A DNA stretch of 64,000 bases from Vibrio neptunius (lineage in GTDB: Bacteria; Pseudomonadota; Gammaproteobacteria; Enterobacterales; Vibrionaceae). Positions 63,440 to 64,000 of this stretch are shown here, piece by piece. The translations under genes and the position numbers were made by a program. A model generated the notes under the pieces. It was not told the DNA's origin, did no database searches, and worked only from the letters and a program-made list of their open reading frames with translations. Numbering within the stretch: the stretch's first letter is position 1; the number at the start of each line of letters is the position of its first letter. The stretch covers positions 3,410,001-3,474,000 of the forward strand of contig CP079859.1 of assembly GCA_019339365.1 (NCBI GenBank), given 5' to 3'.

Positions 63440-63934
63440 TTAAGGCTTCAGTGAACGCTCACCGCGTGCAATCCCTACCACACCACTTCGCGCAACCTCA
63501 ATGACATCAGTCACTTCTGAAATCGCTTGAATGAACGCATCCAGCTTTTCACTGGTACCCGCTAGTTGAACCGTGTATTGAGAAGCGGTGACATCAACAA
63601 TCTGACCACGGAAGATATCTGCTGTGCGCTTGACTTCTGCGCGCGCAAAGCCACTGGCTTTCACTTTAACCATCATCAGCTCACGCTCAATATGATCAAG
63701 TTCGGTAACTTCCTGAACTTTCAATACATCAATCAGCTTATTGAGCTGTTTCTGGATCTGTTCAAGCTGCATGTCATCCGAAATCGTAGTGATGTTCATG
63801 CGCGACAGCGTCTCATCATCTGTCGGTGACACCGTTAACGACTCAATGTTGTAACCACGTTGTGAGAACAGACCTACCACTCGAGATAATGCACCCGGTT
63901 GGTTTTCCATCAGCAGTGAAATAATGTGTCTCAT
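63440..63934 (-). CDS. ilvN: Acetolactate synthase small (regulatory) subunit
   Basis: Regulatory subunit of acetohydroxyacid synthase; confers valine feedback inhibition. 164 residues, closest in plan to E. coli IlvH (163), so ilvH is an equally fair name. It has an N-terminal ACT domain (ISLLMENQPGALSRVVGLFS, then RGYNIESLTVSPTDDETLSR) and a C-terminal domain with EVKRTADIFRGQIVDV. It starts one base after the large subunit stop. Confidence 0.95.
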   Translation of the reverse strand: MRHIISLLMENQPGALSRVVGLFSQRGYNIESLTVSPTDDETLSRMNITTISDDMQLEQIQKQLNKLIDVLKVQEVTELDHIERELMMVKVKASGFARAEVKRTADIFRGQIVDVTASQYTVQLAGTSEKLDAFIQAISEVTDVIEVARSGVVGIARGERSLKP

Positions 63935-63935
63935 A

Positions 63936-64000
63936 TTACGTTCTCTCCGTTTTGCTTAGCCACATTTTGTCCATACCTTCGCCTTTAATTTGCATTGGGT
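63936..64000 (-). CDS. ilvI: Acetolactate synthase large subunit, C-terminal end (partial)
   Basis: The last 20 codons of a gene running off the right edge: PMQIKGEGMDKMWLSKTERT then TAA, one base before the small subunit ATG. The short tail alone would not identify it. The coupled small-subunit gene does: ilvI (or ilvB/G type) always precedes it in this arrangement. Confidence 0.75.
   Translation of the reverse strand, partial: PMQIKGEGMDKMWLSKTERT

Overview
The window is a stretch of the main chromosome of a Vibrio species. Nearly every protein reads as a gammaproteobacterial, Vibrio-type orthologue (ArcA, VarS/BarA-type hybrid kinase, GspA/GspB, RelA, rpoE-rseABC, rnc-era-recO-pdxJ-acpS, serA). 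Gene order is the conserved chromosome 1 backbone as I recall it from V. cholerae. The species cannot be fixed from the sequence alone. No tRNA, rRNA, CRISPR array, prophage, defence island or integron was seen. I found no convincing undescribed multi-gene system. The interesting material is intergenic repeats, regulatory sites and a pattern of single-base frameshifts.

Layout. 1-440: an octanucleotide tandem repeat, a terminator-like hairpin, a 103-bp palindromic repeat and mini-hairpins. 442-3647 (+): mtnN, a CbiB/CobD-family gene and btuF (nucleoside recycling and B12 uptake), then a TRIC/UPF0126 membrane protein. 3869-8745 (-): thrLABC with a recognisable leader peptide and attenuator. 9014-10376: a small outer-membrane-like protein, an RraA-fold protein and a DUF3293 protein. 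10701-19669: arcA with an FNR box and an ArcA-like box upstream, hldE, glnE, a chemotaxis receptor, a K+ channel and ygiF. 19874-26436: a DUF47/PhoU-like protein with the Pit phosphate transporter, a frameshifted ygiM, gspB-gspA and cca. 26438-28645: an IS3-family element inserted into a tandem array of 118-bp repeats. 28714-36617 (-): eno, pyrG, mazG, relA, rlmD. 36784-48839: barA/varS (+), facing acpS, pdxJ, recO, era, rnc, lepB, lepA and rseC-rseB-rseA-rpoE (-). 49225-53930: nadB, ygfX-sdhE, ygfZ, a YbaK-type deacylase and ytfK. 53984-57002 (-): ubiI, ubiH, ygfB. 57238-63379 (+): zapA, 6S RNA, fau, rpiA, serA, glpT, glpQ. 63440-64000 (-): the acetolactate synthase small subunit and the 3' end of the large subunit.

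What the genes do together. The window is mostly housekeeping: threonine, serine, branched-chain, NAD, pyridoxine and ubiquinone synthesis; stringent response (RelA, YtfK); envelope stress (RpoE with RseA/B/C); redox and secretion-related regulation (ArcA, BarA); translation, RNA and export functions (LepA, RNase III, Era, LepB, Cca, 6S RNA); phosphate, glycerol-3-phosphate and B12 uptake.

Data-quality warning. Seven genes (ygiM, relA, barA, pdxJ, lepA, nadB and the YbaK-type gene) carry eight single-base frameshifts. Seven are one-base losses and one is a one-base gain, nearly all in short homopolymers. Restoring one base at each site gives a full-length product of normal size. Sequencing or assembly error is the simplest reading. 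I annotate each as one gene across its whole span.
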